Shown here in pieces: positions 1-8,137 of a stretch of 64,000 bases of DNA (the stretch's first letter is position 1; each line of letters opens with the position of its first letter). This DNA is from Quadrisphaera setariae (GTDB taxonomy: Bacteria > Actinomycetota > Actinomycetes > Actinomycetales > Quadrisphaeraceae). Made by a program: the position numbers and the translations under genes. The notes under the pieces are model-generated. The model was given only the letters and a program-made list of their open reading frames with translations, was not told where the DNA came from and did not search any database. Location of the stretch: the NCBI RefSeq assembly GCF_008041935.1, contig NZ_VKAC01000010.1, forward strand, positions 1-64,000, in the 5' to 3' direction.

Positions 1-167
1 GGTCATCGCGTGGTGTCCTTCGGTGAGTTCCCTAGGCAGGTCTCACTGACATCGCGCGGTGACCGTTCAACTTGATCGCTACGCCGTCGTCAACGAAGAC
101 GACCGCGTTGATCACCGGGAGCGACTCCGGGATCTACACCACTTCACGGGACGTGACTGTTCGCAGC

Positions 168-179
168 GTCCATGATCAC
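168..179. repeat. GTGATCATGGAC-family intergenic palindromic repeat (inverted copy)
   Basis: The 12-mer GTCCATGATCAC here is the reverse complement of the repeat found four more times between the PAC2 gene and the Eis-like gene near 26.6-26.8 kb. It lies in the non-coding stretch before the first gene. Nothing else is supported in the first 254 bases. Confidence 0.6.
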
Positions 180-254
180 AGAGGTGGGAGTGGTCATAGG
201 TGGGGCACAGCACCGGCGCAACCGTGCGAGAGGTGCCGGACCGAACCTCACTGC

Positions 255-1556
255 ATGACGACGTTCCTGCTGGACGGCTCGGCGCCCGGCCCCTCCCTGC
301 GGACCGAGCGCGGGCTCCTCGTGGCCGAGCCGGGCCGGCCGCTGCTCGACGTCGTCGTCCCCGTGTTCAACGAGGAGGACGACCTCGAGCCGTGCGTGCG
401 CCGCCTGCACGCCCACCTGACCCGGGCGCTGCCGTACCCCTTCCGCATCACCATCGCCGACAACGCCAGCACCGACGCCACGGCCGCGGTCGCCGACACC
501 CTGCAGGCCGCGATCGCGGAGGTGGTGGCGGTCCACCTCCCCGCCAAGGGACGCGGCCGGGCGCTGAAGGCCGTGTGGTCGGCCTCGGACGCCCCGGTCC
601 TCGTGTACATGGACGTCGACCTGTCCACCGACCTCGCCGCGCTCCTGCCGCTCGTGGCCCCGCTCATCTCCGGGCACTCCGACATCGCGATCGGCTCCCG
701 ACTGGCCCGGGGCTCCCGCGTGGTCCGCGGCCCCAAGCGCGAGCTGATCTCCCGCTCCTACAACGTGCTGCTGCGCCGCAGCCTGGGCGCCCGCTTCAGC
801 GACGCGCAGTGCGGCTTCAAGGCCATCCGCAAGGACGTCGCCGAGCAGCTGCTGCCGCTGGTGGAGGACACCGGCTGGTTCTTCGACACCGAGCTGCTGG
901 TGCTGGCCGAGCGCGCCGGCGCCCGCATCGCCGAGGTGCCGGTGGACTGGGTGGACGACCCGGACAGCAGCGTCGACATCCTCCGCACCGCCACCGACGA
1001 CGTGCGCGGCATCCTCCGGCTGGCCCGGGCGTTCGCCACCGGCGCCCTGCCCCTGGCGGCGCTGCGCGCCCAGCTCGGCCGCGCCCCGCTGGAGCCGACC
1101 GTGCCCGGTGTGCCGCGGGGCCTGCTCGGGCAGGTGGTGCGCTTCGGGGCGGTCGGGGTGGCCAGCACCCTGGCCTACCTGGGGCTCTACCTGCTGCTGC
1201 GCGGCGTCGTCGGGCCGCAGGCGGCCAACCTCGTCGCGCTGCTGCTCACCGCCCTGGCCAACACCGCCGCCAACCGCCGGCTGACCTTCGGGGTCACCGG
1301 GACCGGTGGCCTCCTGCGCGAGCACGCGCAGGGGCTGGTGGTCTTCGCCGCCGCGCTCGGACTGACCTCGGGAGCCCTCGCGGCGCTGCACGCGCTCGCG
1401 GACCCGTCGCGCGCCGTCGAGATCACCGTGCTGGTGGCGGCCAACGCAGCGGCCACCGCGATGCGCTTCCTGCTCCTGCGCCGGTGGGTGTTCCCCGGCG
1501 CCACCACCTCACCGGCCACCGCGACCAGCACCACCCGAGAGGAGACCTCACGATGA
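255..1556 (+). CDS. Family 2 glycosyltransferase (dolichyl-phosphate glucosyltransferase type) fused to a GtrA-like membrane domain
   Basis: The N-terminal half is a GT2 domain: DVVVPVFNEEDD opens the Rossmann-like fold, VYMDVDLSTD carries the DxD metal/nucleotide-sugar motif, and the SDAQCGFKAI stretch is typical of polyprenyl-phosphate hexose synthases. From about residue 290 to the C-terminus there are about four hydrophobic segments of the GtrA type. Such two-part proteins are expected to charge a polyprenyl-phosphate with a sugar and help flip it across the membrane; the sugar is not predictable. The frame is open further upstream (to base 72), but those 61 residues do not look like protein and the ATG used here starts just before the family's conserved part. 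The stop overlaps the next ATG (ATGA), so it heads an operon with the redox genes. Confidence 0.85.
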   Translation: MTTFLLDGSAPGPSLRTERGLLVAEPGRPLLDVVVPVFNEEDDLEPCVRRLHAHLTRALPYPFRITIADNASTDATAAVADTLQAAIAEVVAVHLPAKGRGRALKAVWSASDAPVLVYMDVDLSTDLAALLPLVAPLISGHSDIAIGSRLARGSRVVRGPKRELISRSYNVLLRRSLGARFSDAQCGFKAIRKDVAEQLLPLVEDTGWFFDTELLVLAERAGARIAEVPVDWVDDPDSSVDILRTATDDVRGILRLARAFATGALPLAALRAQLGRAPLEPTVPGVPRGLLGQVVRFGAVGVASTLAYLGLYLLLRGVVGPQAANLVALLLTALANTAANRRLTFGVTGTGGLLREHAQGLVVFAAALGLTSGALAALHALADPSRAVEITVLVAANAAATAMRFLLLRRWVFPGATTSPATATSTTREETSR

Positions 1557-1816
1557 TCGGCCAGCGCGAGACGAGCAGGCGGTGGGCGGGCCTCGTCGTC
1601 GCCGCGGCGACCGGAGCGGCGCTGCTCGGCGCCGCCACCATCGCCGGGGTGGCGGCGGCTGAGACCTCCAGCACCGAGGCCGCTGCCAGCACGACCAGCA
1701 CCACCGGCACGACGACCAGCGGGGGCAGCTCCAGCAGCACGAGCAGCTCGAACCAGGGCTGGGTCTCCTCCGGGAGCTCGGGCACCACTGCGGACAGCGG
1801 GTCGAGCGGGTCATGA
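1553..1816 (+). CDS. Small secreted or membrane-anchored Ser/Thr-rich protein
   Basis: This 87-residue protein has an Arg-containing N-terminus, one hydrophobic segment (about residues 11-35) ending in a plausible Ala-x-Ala cleavage site, then a tail made almost wholly of Ser, Thr and Gly. I see no known domain. It overlaps the stop of the glycosyltransferase gene and the start of apbE by 4 bases each, so it is translationally coupled to both. In related actinobacterial loci this slot often holds a secreted FMN-binding-domain protein with a similar low-complexity linker; here the linker is present but no FMN-binding domain or flavinylation Thr motif follows. A remnant or reduced version of that protein is one reading (inference). 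Confidence 0.7.
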   Translation: MIGQRETSRRWAGLVVAAATGAALLGAATIAGVAAAETSSTEAAASTTSTTGTTTSGGSSSSTSSSNQGWVSSGSSGTTADSGSSGS

Positions 1817-2952
1817 GCACCGCCGTCCTGACCCGCAGGGCCTCCACCCGGAAGACCACCCGGACCCGGCGGACCGCCACCCGCCCGACGGCCGTCGAGT
1901 GGTCGGTGTGGACGACGACGGCTCGGCTCGTCGTCACCGACCCCGCCGTCCTGCCCGCCGCGCGCGCCTTCGTGGAGGAGCGGCTGGCCGCCGTCGACGC
2001 CGCCGCCAGCCGCTTCCGCCCCGACTCGGAGGTGGTCGGTGCCTCCCGGGCCTCCGAGGCCGGGGTCCCGGTGCGCGTCAGCGCCCTGCTGGCCGACCTG
2101 GTCGCGGTGGCCCTCGACGCCGCCGAGCGCACCGGCGGCGCGGTCGACCCGACCCTGGGCGGCCTTCTGGCGCAGCTCGGCTACGACGACGACCTCGACG
2201 CCGTGCGCGCCCGCCCGACCCGTGCTCCCGCGACCCGACCGGTGGGCGAGGCGCCGGTGCCCGTCCGCCCCGTGCGCGCCACCGCGAGCGCCGACCCCGC
2301 GGCGCTTCCGCGCCCGTCAGCGGCCTGGCGCCACGTCGTGGTCCTCCCCGACAGCACGCCTGGCGGCGGTGCGCTGCTGTGGCTGCCGGCCGGGGTGCTG
2401 CTCGACCTGGGCGCCACCGCCAAGGCCCGCACCGCCGACCTGTGCGCCGCCGCCGTGGTCGAGCGCTTCGGCGGGGGAGCGCTCGTCAGCCTGGGCGGAG
2501 ATGTCGCGACCGCCGGCCGAGAGCCCGACGGGGGCTGGCAGGTCGACGTGCAGGACGGCGACGGGGAGCCCCGCAGCCGCCTCGCGCTCGGCGGCGTGCG
2601 CGGCGTGGCGACCTCGTCCACGCTCCACCGCCGCTGGACCACCGCGCACGGGCCCGCGCACCACGTGCTCGACCCCGCGACCGGGCTGCCGGCCGACCCG
2701 GTCTGGCGGACCGCCTCCGTGGTCGCCCCGTCGTGCGCGGAGGCGAACGCGCTGAGCACCGCGGCCCTCGTGCTCGGCGCCCTCGCGCCCGCCTGGCTGC
2801 AGCGGCAGGGGGCCACCGCGCGGCTGGTCGGGGACGACGGCGACGTCGTGCTCGTCGGCCCCTGGCCCTCCGAGGAGACGTCCGCGCAGGCGTCGTGGCA
2901 GACGTCCGTGCAGACGTCCGCGCTGGTAGCCGCGGAGGGGGAGCCCCGGTGA
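1813..2952 (+). CDS. apbE: ApbE-family FAD:protein FMN transferase
   Basis: ApbE enzymes move FMN from FAD onto a Thr or Ser of extracytoplasmic redox proteins. Here the family signatures are seen in order: the early Arg/Ser segment (AASRFRPDSEV), the GGAVDPTLGGLL segment, the DLGATAKARTAD segment, the GGGALVSLGGDVAT core, and the STAALVLG segment near the C-terminus. At 379 residues it is longer than many relatives because of a Pro/Ala-rich insert at about residues 135-165. I see no clear lipobox, so it may act in the cytoplasm or use another export route. Start and stop overlap both neighbours by 4 bases. The substrate is not evident in this window. Confidence 0.88.
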   Translation: MSTAVLTRRASTRKTTRTRRTATRPTAVEWSVWTTTARLVVTDPAVLPAARAFVEERLAAVDAAASRFRPDSEVVGASRASEAGVPVRVSALLADLVAVALDAAERTGGAVDPTLGGLLAQLGYDDDLDAVRARPTRAPATRPVGEAPVPVRPVRATASADPAALPRPSAAWRHVVVLPDSTPGGGALLWLPAGVLLDLGATAKARTADLCAAAVVERFGGGALVSLGGDVATAGREPDGGWQVDVQDGDGEPRSRLALGGVRGVATSSTLHRRWTTAHGPAHHVLDPATGLPADPVWRTASVVAPSCAEANALSTAALVLGALAPAWLQRQGATARLVGDDGDVVLVGPWPSEETSAQASWQTSVQTSALVAAEGEPR

Positions 2953-3638
2953 GCGAGACCCTCGTCGACGCCGCGTGGTACCTCGGACGCGGCACCGGCG
3001 TCTCCGCGCTCGTGCTCTTCACCGCCGTCGTGGTGGCCGGGGTCCTCGTGCGCCGCGGTGAGGCCGCCCCCGGCCTCTCGCGCGCTGCTGTCGCCGCCGT
3101 GCACCGCTGGCTGGGCCTGTCGGCGCTGGCGTTCCTCGTCGTCCACGTGGCGACGATGCTCGTCGACCCCTACGCCCAGCTCCAGCTGGTCGACGTCGTC
3201 GTGCCGTTCCTCGGCGCGTGGAACCCGTTCTGGCTGGGGCTCGGCACCCTCACCCTCGACCTGGTGGCTGCGCTCGTGGTGACGAGCCTGCTGCGCCACC
3301 GCCTGGGCCACCGCACCTGGCGTGCGGTGCACTGGGCGGCCTACCTGTGCTGGCCGAGCGCGGTGCTCCACACCCTCGGCACCGGCACCGACGCGGGCAC
3401 CTGGTGGATGACCGCTGTGGTCGTGGCGTGCACCGCCGCGGTGGGCGGTGCGGTGGTGCTGCGGCTGCTGCCGCGCCGGGTGGCGCTGCCGAGCGCCGCG
3501 GCGGTGGCCGGCACCTCCCGGGCCGCCGACCTCCCCGGCGGCCTGTCGGGGCTGTCCGGCGGTCTGTCCGGAGCGTCCCGGGGCGCCGGCCACGAGCCCG
3601 TCGCCCGCGAGACCGTCGGTGCGGGAGGTCGGCGATGA
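2949..3638 (+). CDS. Ferric-reductase-like transmembrane protein, probable di-heme b cytochrome
   Basis: This 229-residue protein has five or six hydrophobic segments and four well-placed histidines: one in AAVHRWLG, one in LVVHVATM, one in RAVHWAAY and one in AVLHTLGT. This spacing fits two stacked b hemes as in the ferric reductase/MsrQ transmembrane domain. The last 50 residues are Gly/Ser-rich and hydrophilic. The GTG start overlaps the apbE stop. Next to ApbE, a NuoF-like protein and a ferredoxin, it probably carries electrons across the membrane to an outer acceptor; the acceptor is not known. Confidence 0.8.
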   Translation: MSETLVDAAWYLGRGTGVSALVLFTAVVVAGVLVRRGEAAPGLSRAAVAAVHRWLGLSALAFLVVHVATMLVDPYAQLQLVDVVVPFLGAWNPFWLGLGTLTLDLVAALVVTSLLRHRLGHRTWRAVHWAAYLCWPSAVLHTLGTGTDAGTWWMTAVVVACTAAVGGAVVLRLLPRRVALPSAAAVAGTSRAADLPGGLSGLSGGLSGASRGAGHEPVARETVGAGGRR

Positions 3639-4966
3639 GCGCGCTGGCCGCACCTGCGCCGTCCCCCTCACCGGTGACCGCGCCGGCGGGGAGCACCCGC
3701 CTCATGGCGAGCGCGGCCCGCGACCTGGCCGGCCACCTCGCCCTCGTCGGACCGCTGCCGGCGGCGTCGGAGCTGACCGGCCAGCGCCTGGTGGAGCTGG
3801 TCCACGAGGCGGGCCTGACCGGGCGCGGAGGGGCTGCCTTCCCCACCGGTCGCAAGCTCGCCTCCCTGGCGGAAGCAGCGCGCCGGGGACGGCCGCCCGT
3901 CGTCGTCGCCAACGGGGCCGAGGGGGAGCCGGCCAGCAGCAAGGACCACGCCCTGCTCGCCCACGCACCCCACCTGGTACTGGACGGGCTGGCGCTGGCG
4001 GTCCGCGCCGCAGGGGGAGCGGCCGGAGGTGTCAGCGCCCACCTGTACGCCCCCGCGGAGGTCCTGCTCAGCCTCGCGCCCGTGCTGGCCGAACGGCTCG
4101 CCGTCGACGAGGTGGTGGTGGAGGGGACCTCGGCCCCCGACCGCTTCGTGGCCGGCCAGTCCTCGGCCGTCGCCTCCGCCGTGGCCGGCGGTCCGGCCCT
4201 GCCGCGCACGCCGTGGCCGCCGCCGCGGCTCGTCGGATCCGGCACGGCCCAGCGCCCCGGGCGTCCCACCCTGGTCGTGAACGTCGAGACGCTCGCGCAC
4301 CTGGCCCTGCTCGCCCGCCACGGCGCTGGCTGGTTCCGGTCGGTCGGCGCCGATGACGAGCCGGGTACGCGCCTCGTCACCGTCAGCGGCGCCGTCCGCT
4401 CGCCGCGGGTCGCCGAGGTGGCCGGCGGAGCGCCGCTCAGCGAGCTCCTGGAGCTGGCGGGCGGACCGTCCGAACCGCTGTCAGCCCTGCTGGTGGGCGG
4501 CTACCACGGCGGCTGGGTGCCCTACGGCGACCGTGCCCCTCACGCCGCTCACCTGCCGCACGCGCGCGCTGCGCTGGCGCCCTGGGGCGCGGACCCCGGC
4601 GCCGGGGTGGTCATCGCCCTGCCCGCGCGCGCCTGCGGGCTGCGGGCCGGCGCCGAGGTGGCCCGCTACCTGGCGGGGCAGACCGCCGGCCAGTGCGGGC
4701 CGTGCGTCAACGGCCTGCCGACGCTGGCCGAGCACCTGGTGGCGCTGGCCGACGCCGGCGCGCGGCAGCCGACACGGCCGCACAGCCGCGAGGGGCTGGC
4801 GCGTCGGGTGTCCGAGCTGCACCGCGTGGCCGGCCTGGTGGAGGGGCGCGGCGCCTGCCACCACCCCAGCGGGTCGGTGCGGCTGGTGCGCAGCACCCTC
4901 ATGACCTTCGCCGACGACGTCCAGGCGCACCTCGCAGGGCGCTGCCTGGCCCAGGAGGAGCGGTGA
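3635..4966 (+). CDS. NuoF-like NADH/FMN and iron-sulfur binding-domain protein
   Basis: This 443-residue protein resembles the flavin/NADH subunit of complex I (NuoF) and RnfC-type proteins. GRGGAAFPTGRKLASL and ANGAEGEPASSKD are the nucleotide/flavin-binding segments, a SLBB-like part follows at about residues 240-320, and the C-terminal third has QCGPCVNG and a further Cys in GACHHPSG. Compared with NuoF (SCGxCxxC plus a distant Cys) the first cysteine of the cluster is replaced by Ala, leaving three. It overlaps the upstream membrane protein gene by 4 bases and is followed 7 bases later by a ferredoxin, so it likely passes NAD(P)H electrons to the ferredoxin or to the heme protein. The physiological role is inferred. 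Confidence 0.78.
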   Translation: MSALAAPAPSPSPVTAPAGSTRLMASAARDLAGHLALVGPLPAASELTGQRLVELVHEAGLTGRGGAAFPTGRKLASLAEAARRGRPPVVVANGAEGEPASSKDHALLAHAPHLVLDGLALAVRAAGGAAGGVSAHLYAPAEVLLSLAPVLAERLAVDEVVVEGTSAPDRFVAGQSSAVASAVAGGPALPRTPWPPPRLVGSGTAQRPGRPTLVVNVETLAHLALLARHGAGWFRSVGADDEPGTRLVTVSGAVRSPRVAEVAGGAPLSELLELAGGPSEPLSALLVGGYHGGWVPYGDRAPHAAHLPHARAALAPWGADPGAGVVIALPARACGLRAGAEVARYLAGQTAGQCGPCVNGLPTLAEHLVALADAGARQPTRPHSREGLARRVSELHRVAGLVEGRGACHHPSGSVRLVRSTLMTFADDVQAHLAGRCLAQEER

Positions 4967-4973
4967 GCGCGAG

Positions 4974-5297
4974 ATGAGCAGGACGACGACGGCGCAGGTC
5001 CCCGTGCAGCTGACCACCCGGGCCGAGGCCGAGCGCGGCCAAGGCGTCGACGGCGTGGAGCGGGTGCACGTCGACTGGACCCGCTGCGACGGCCGGGGCC
5101 TGTGCACCGAGCTGCTGGGCGAGCTGCTCGCCGAGGACGACTGGGGCTACCCGGTCTCGACCACGGGCGAGGTCGCTCCCGCCGTCCCGCGGTCGCTGCG
5201 GAGAGCGGCCCGGCTGGCCGTGGCGGAGTGCCCGCGCATGGCGCTGTCCCTGCGTCCTCCGACCGACGGCTCGTCGACCGCCCGCCGTCCCGGTTGA
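4974..5297 (+). CDS. Three-cysteine ferredoxin, probable [3Fe-4S]
   Basis: This 107-residue protein has the pattern C-x5-C (CDGRGLC) and a later ECPRMAL, i.e. Cys-x5-Cys...Cys-Pro. In actinobacteria such single-cluster ferredoxins with three Cys usually bind [3Fe-4S] and donate electrons to partner enzymes. It is the last gene of the redox operon, 7 bases after the NuoF-like gene, and ends 16 bases before the convergent alcohol dehydrogenase gene; no clear terminator is seen between them. Confidence 0.85.
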   Translation: MSRTTTAQVPVQLTTRAEAERGQGVDGVERVHVDWTRCDGRGLCTELLGELLAEDDWGYPVSTTGEVAPAVPRSLRRAARLAVAECPRMALSLRPPTDGSSTARRPG

Positions 5298-5313
5298 CGG
5301 CGTCCGCGCGCTG

Positions 5314-6339
5314 TCACGGCCAGGTGATGCCGACCTTGCCGCCGGTGGCGGCGTCGGCGACCTCGTAGGCCCTGGCGGCCTCGGCGAGGGGGAAGGTGTC
5401 GGAGACCAGCACCTGCGGGTGCAGGTCCCACCGAGCCAGGTTGACCAGCAGCTCGCTCATCCGCCCCGTGGAGGTGACCCACGACCCGTGCACCGTCAGC
5501 TGGCGGTGGATGAGCACCTCCGAGACGTCCACGCTCAGCTGACCGCCCTCACCCACCAGCGCCGCACGGCCCCAGCGGCGGGTGTGGCGCAGCGCGGTCA
5601 GCTGGCCCCGGCCGTTGCCGGAGGCGTCCACCGCCACCTCAGCGCCATCACCCAGCAGCGCGTCCAGCTCTTCGTCGGAACCGGCCACCGCGTGGTCGAC
5701 GGCGCCCAGCGCCAGCGCCAGCGCCCGGCGCTGCGGGGAGGGGTCGGTGCCCACCACCAGGGGTGAGCCCATCTTCTTGGCCAGCAGCCCGATCGCGGCG
5801 CCGACCGGTCCCAGGCCGGTGATGAGCACCCGGTCGCGTCCGGAGACGTCCACCCGGCACAGGGCCTCGTAGGCGGTGCCGAACCCGCACGCCACCACCG
5901 CGCCGTCCAGGTAGGTCAGCGACTCCGGCAGGACCAGCAGGTCGCGCTCCTCGGCGAGCAGGTGGTCGGCGTGGCCGCCGTCGCGCTGCCAGCCGTAGGC
6001 GGCGCGTCCGGCGCCGGTGCAGGAGATCTGGTAGCCGCGGCGGCACTCGTCGCACTGCCCGCACCCGGAGATGTGATAGACGACGACGCGGTCTCCGACC
6101 CGGATGCGCTCCACGCCGGAGCCGACGGCGATGACCTGGCCAGCGGGCTCGTGGCCGCCGACCACGCCCTGGTAGGCCTCCGGGCCTTCGCCGAGGTGCT
6201 CGCGGTAGATGGCCCGCAGGTCCGAGCCGCAGATGGTGGAGGCCTTGGTGGCCAGCAGCACCTGGCCGTGACCGGGGGTGGGGTCGGGGACCTCCCTCAG
6301 CTCGACCCGGCTGCCTCCCGGCAAGAACGCTGCGCGCAC
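5314..6339 (-). CDS. Zinc-dependent alcohol/polyol dehydrogenase (MDR superfamily)
   Basis: This 341-residue medium-chain dehydrogenase has the catalytic-zinc Cys (TICGSDLR) and GHEPAG His/Glu, the four-Cys structural-zinc loop (CGQCDECRRGYQISC), and the NAD-binding GLGPVGAAIG Rossmann loop. The start is a GTG preceded by AAGGAG; the frame is open for a further 109 codons upstream but that part is not protein-like. It is transcribed away from a polyol ABC transporter operon, with a LacI-type operator between them, so an alditol or related alcohol is the likely substrate (inference). Confidence 0.87.
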   Translation of the reverse strand: MRAAFLPGGSRVELREVPDPTPGHGQVLLATKASTICGSDLRAIYREHLGEGPEAYQGVVGGHEPAGQVIAVGSGVERIRVGDRVVVYHISGCGQCDECRRGYQISCTGAGRAAYGWQRDGGHADHLLAEERDLLVLPESLTYLDGAVVACGFGTAYEALCRVDVSGRDRVLITGLGPVGAAIGLLAKKMGSPLVVGTDPSPQRRALALALGAVDHAVAGSDEELDALLGDGAEVAVDASGNGRGQLTALRHTRRWGRAALVGEGGQLSVDVSEVLIHRQLTVHGSWVTSTGRMSELLVNLARWDLHPQVLVSDTFPLAEAARAYEVADAATGGKVGITWP

Positions 6340-6656
6340 CTGTGGCTCCTTCGCTCGTGGTGGTTCCGGTCGTCGTCGACGGCCCCATGGGAGCACACCC
6401 CGAAGCTCGCCAGGGGAGCAGCGCCCCGTGACTGCTTCGTTACCGATCGTCGGTTGACAACGTTTGCAGACTATCGGCAGACTCTCAGCCACCACGACGA
6501 CGACGTCAAGGGACAGCCCCTCCGCGGCCCGTCCCGACACCCGGACGCGGCTCTCCGCCGCTCCCCATGGCGCGACCCCGCAGGGCCCGCGCCGCCAGAA
6601 CGCTCGACGCCGGCGCCGCCGGTGCCCGGTCACCTCCGAGGAAGAAGGTCTCCACC
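6340..6656. promoter_or_regulatory. Divergent promoter region between the alcohol dehydrogenase and polyol-uptake genes
   Basis: About 317 bases without a gene. It holds the ribosome-binding sites of both divergent genes (AAGGAG before the dehydrogenase GTG; GAAGAAGG before the binding-protein ATG) and one LacI-type operator listed separately. A TTGACA hexamer overlaps that operator, but no convincing -10 box is seen at the usual distance. The frame of the binding protein is open into this stretch but looks non-coding. Confidence 0.55.
6455..6468. promoter_or_regulatory. LacI-family operator
   Basis: TGACAACGTTTGCA is an imperfect palindrome centred on the CG step, matching the TGNNAACGTTNNCA form bound by many LacI-family repressors. 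It overlaps a TTGACA hexamer, which would let a bound repressor block polymerase. A LacI-family gene lies at the end of the same polyol operon. The match is by eye only. Confidence 0.6.
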
Positions 6657-8030
6657 ATGGCAGCACGACGACGTGTCCTCGCCTCCATCGCCGCCGCCGC
6701 GGGCCTCGCCGTCCTGACAGCGGGGTGCGCCGGAGCCGGCGGCGGAGGGGGCAGCGGCAGCGGCGGCACCGGGGGCGGTGACGCAGACTCCATCAACGTG
6801 GTGATGGTCAACAACCCGCAGATGGTCGACCTGCAGAAGCTGACGGCGGACAACTTCACCAAGGAGACCGGCATCACGGTCAACTACAAGGTGCTGCCCG
6901 AGAACGACGCCCGCGACACCATCCAGACCGACTTCTCCCAGCAGTCCGGCCAGTACGACGTCGCCACGATCTCCAACTACGAGGTGCCGTTCTTCTCGGC
7001 CAACAAGTGGATCGCCAACCTCGACGAGAACATCGCCGCGGACTCCGCCTACGACCAGGACGACATCCTCGGGCCCATCGCCGACGGCCTCAAGGGCGCC
7101 GACGGCTCGCAGTACGCCGAGCCCTTCTACGGCGAGAGCTCGTTCCTCATGTACCGCAAGGACGTCTTCGAGGCCAAGGGCCTGACCATGCCCGCCAACC
7201 CCACCTGGGACCAGGTCGCCCAGCTCGCGGCCCAGGCCGACGAGGGCCAGGGCGGGATGCGCGGCATCTGCCTGCGCGGCCAGGCCGGCTGGGGCCAGGT
7301 CTTCGCCCCCCTCACCACGGTGGTCAACACCTTCGGCGGCACCTGGTTCGACAAGGACTGGAACGCCCAGGTCAACGCCCCGCCGTTCGTCGAGGCGACC
7401 AACTTCTACGTCAACCTCGTGCAGCAGCACGGCGAGCCCGACGCCGCCAACGCCGGGTTCACGGAGTGCCTCAACGCCATGACCCAGGGCGGCGTGGCCA
7501 TGTGGTACGACGCGACGTCGGCCGCCGGCTCGCTCGAGGCGGACAGCTCGCCGGTCAAGGGGAAGATGGGCTACGTCGCAGCCCCGGTGAAGGAGACCGC
7601 CTCCTCCGGCTGGCTGTACAGCTGGGCCTTCGCCACGCAGGAGTCCTCCCAGAAGAAGGACGCCGCCTGGAAGTTCATCTCCTGGGCCACCAGCAAGGAG
7701 TACGAGCAGCTGGTCGGCCAGCAGATCGGCTGGTCCAACGTCCCGGCCGGCAAGCGCTCCTCGACGTACCAGAACGCCGACTACCAGGCGTCGGCGCAGG
7801 CGTTCTACCAGGCCACCGAGGCGGCCATCAACGCGGCCGACCCCAACAACCCGGGCGTGCAGCCCCGTCCGGCGCCGGGCATCCAGTTCGTCGCCATCCC
7901 CGAGTTCGCCGGCATGGCCACGCAGGTCTCCCAGGGCGTGAGCGCGGCGATCGCCGGGCAGCAGACCGTCCAGCAGGCCCTCGACACCGGACAGCCCCTG
8001 GCGCAGGCCGCGGCCGACGCCAACAAGTAG
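6657..8030 (+). CDS. Polyol ABC transporter substrate-binding lipoprotein
   Basis: This 457-residue extracellular binding protein (family 1/SmoE-MtlE type) has a signal peptide ending in a lipobox (LTAGC), a Gly/Ser linker, then a typical binding-protein fold with VNYKVLPENDARD, GQYDVATISNYEVP and YGESSFLMYRKD. The ATG chosen has GAAGAAGG 8 bases upstream and begins directly before the Arg-rich signal peptide. It is the first gene of a locus with two permeases, an SDR, a transaldolase-like enzyme and a mannitol dehydrogenase, much like the Rhodobacter smo operon, so sorbitol/mannitol is the probable ligand. Confidence 0.88.
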   Translation: MAARRRVLASIAAAAGLAVLTAGCAGAGGGGGSGSGGTGGGDADSINVVMVNNPQMVDLQKLTADNFTKETGITVNYKVLPENDARDTIQTDFSQQSGQYDVATISNYEVPFFSANKWIANLDENIAADSAYDQDDILGPIADGLKGADGSQYAEPFYGESSFLMYRKDVFEAKGLTMPANPTWDQVAQLAAQADEGQGGMRGICLRGQAGWGQVFAPLTTVVNTFGGTWFDKDWNAQVNAPPFVEATNFYVNLVQQHGEPDAANAGFTECLNAMTQGGVAMWYDATSAAGSLEADSSPVKGKMGYVAAPVKETASSGWLYSWAFATQESSQKKDAAWKFISWATSKEYEQLVGQQIGWSNVPAGKRSSTYQNADYQASAQAFYQATEAAINAADPNNPGVQPRPAPGIQFVAIPEFAGMATQVSQGVSAAIAGQQTVQQALDTGQPLAQAAADANK

Positions 8031-8137
8031 GCCCACCCATCCGGTGGTGAGCGCACCCCGCCGTCCGTCCTCCTCCTGCCCTCCGGGGTGAGGACGGCGG
8101 GCGGCGGGGACGCCCACCCGGCGGAAGAAGGACTCCC

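Noticed and set aside
72-254. N-terminal extension of the first glycosyltransferase by 61 codons.
   Set aside because: The extension includes an intergenic repeat copy, has no protein-like pattern, and the conserved domain starts well after the internal ATG.
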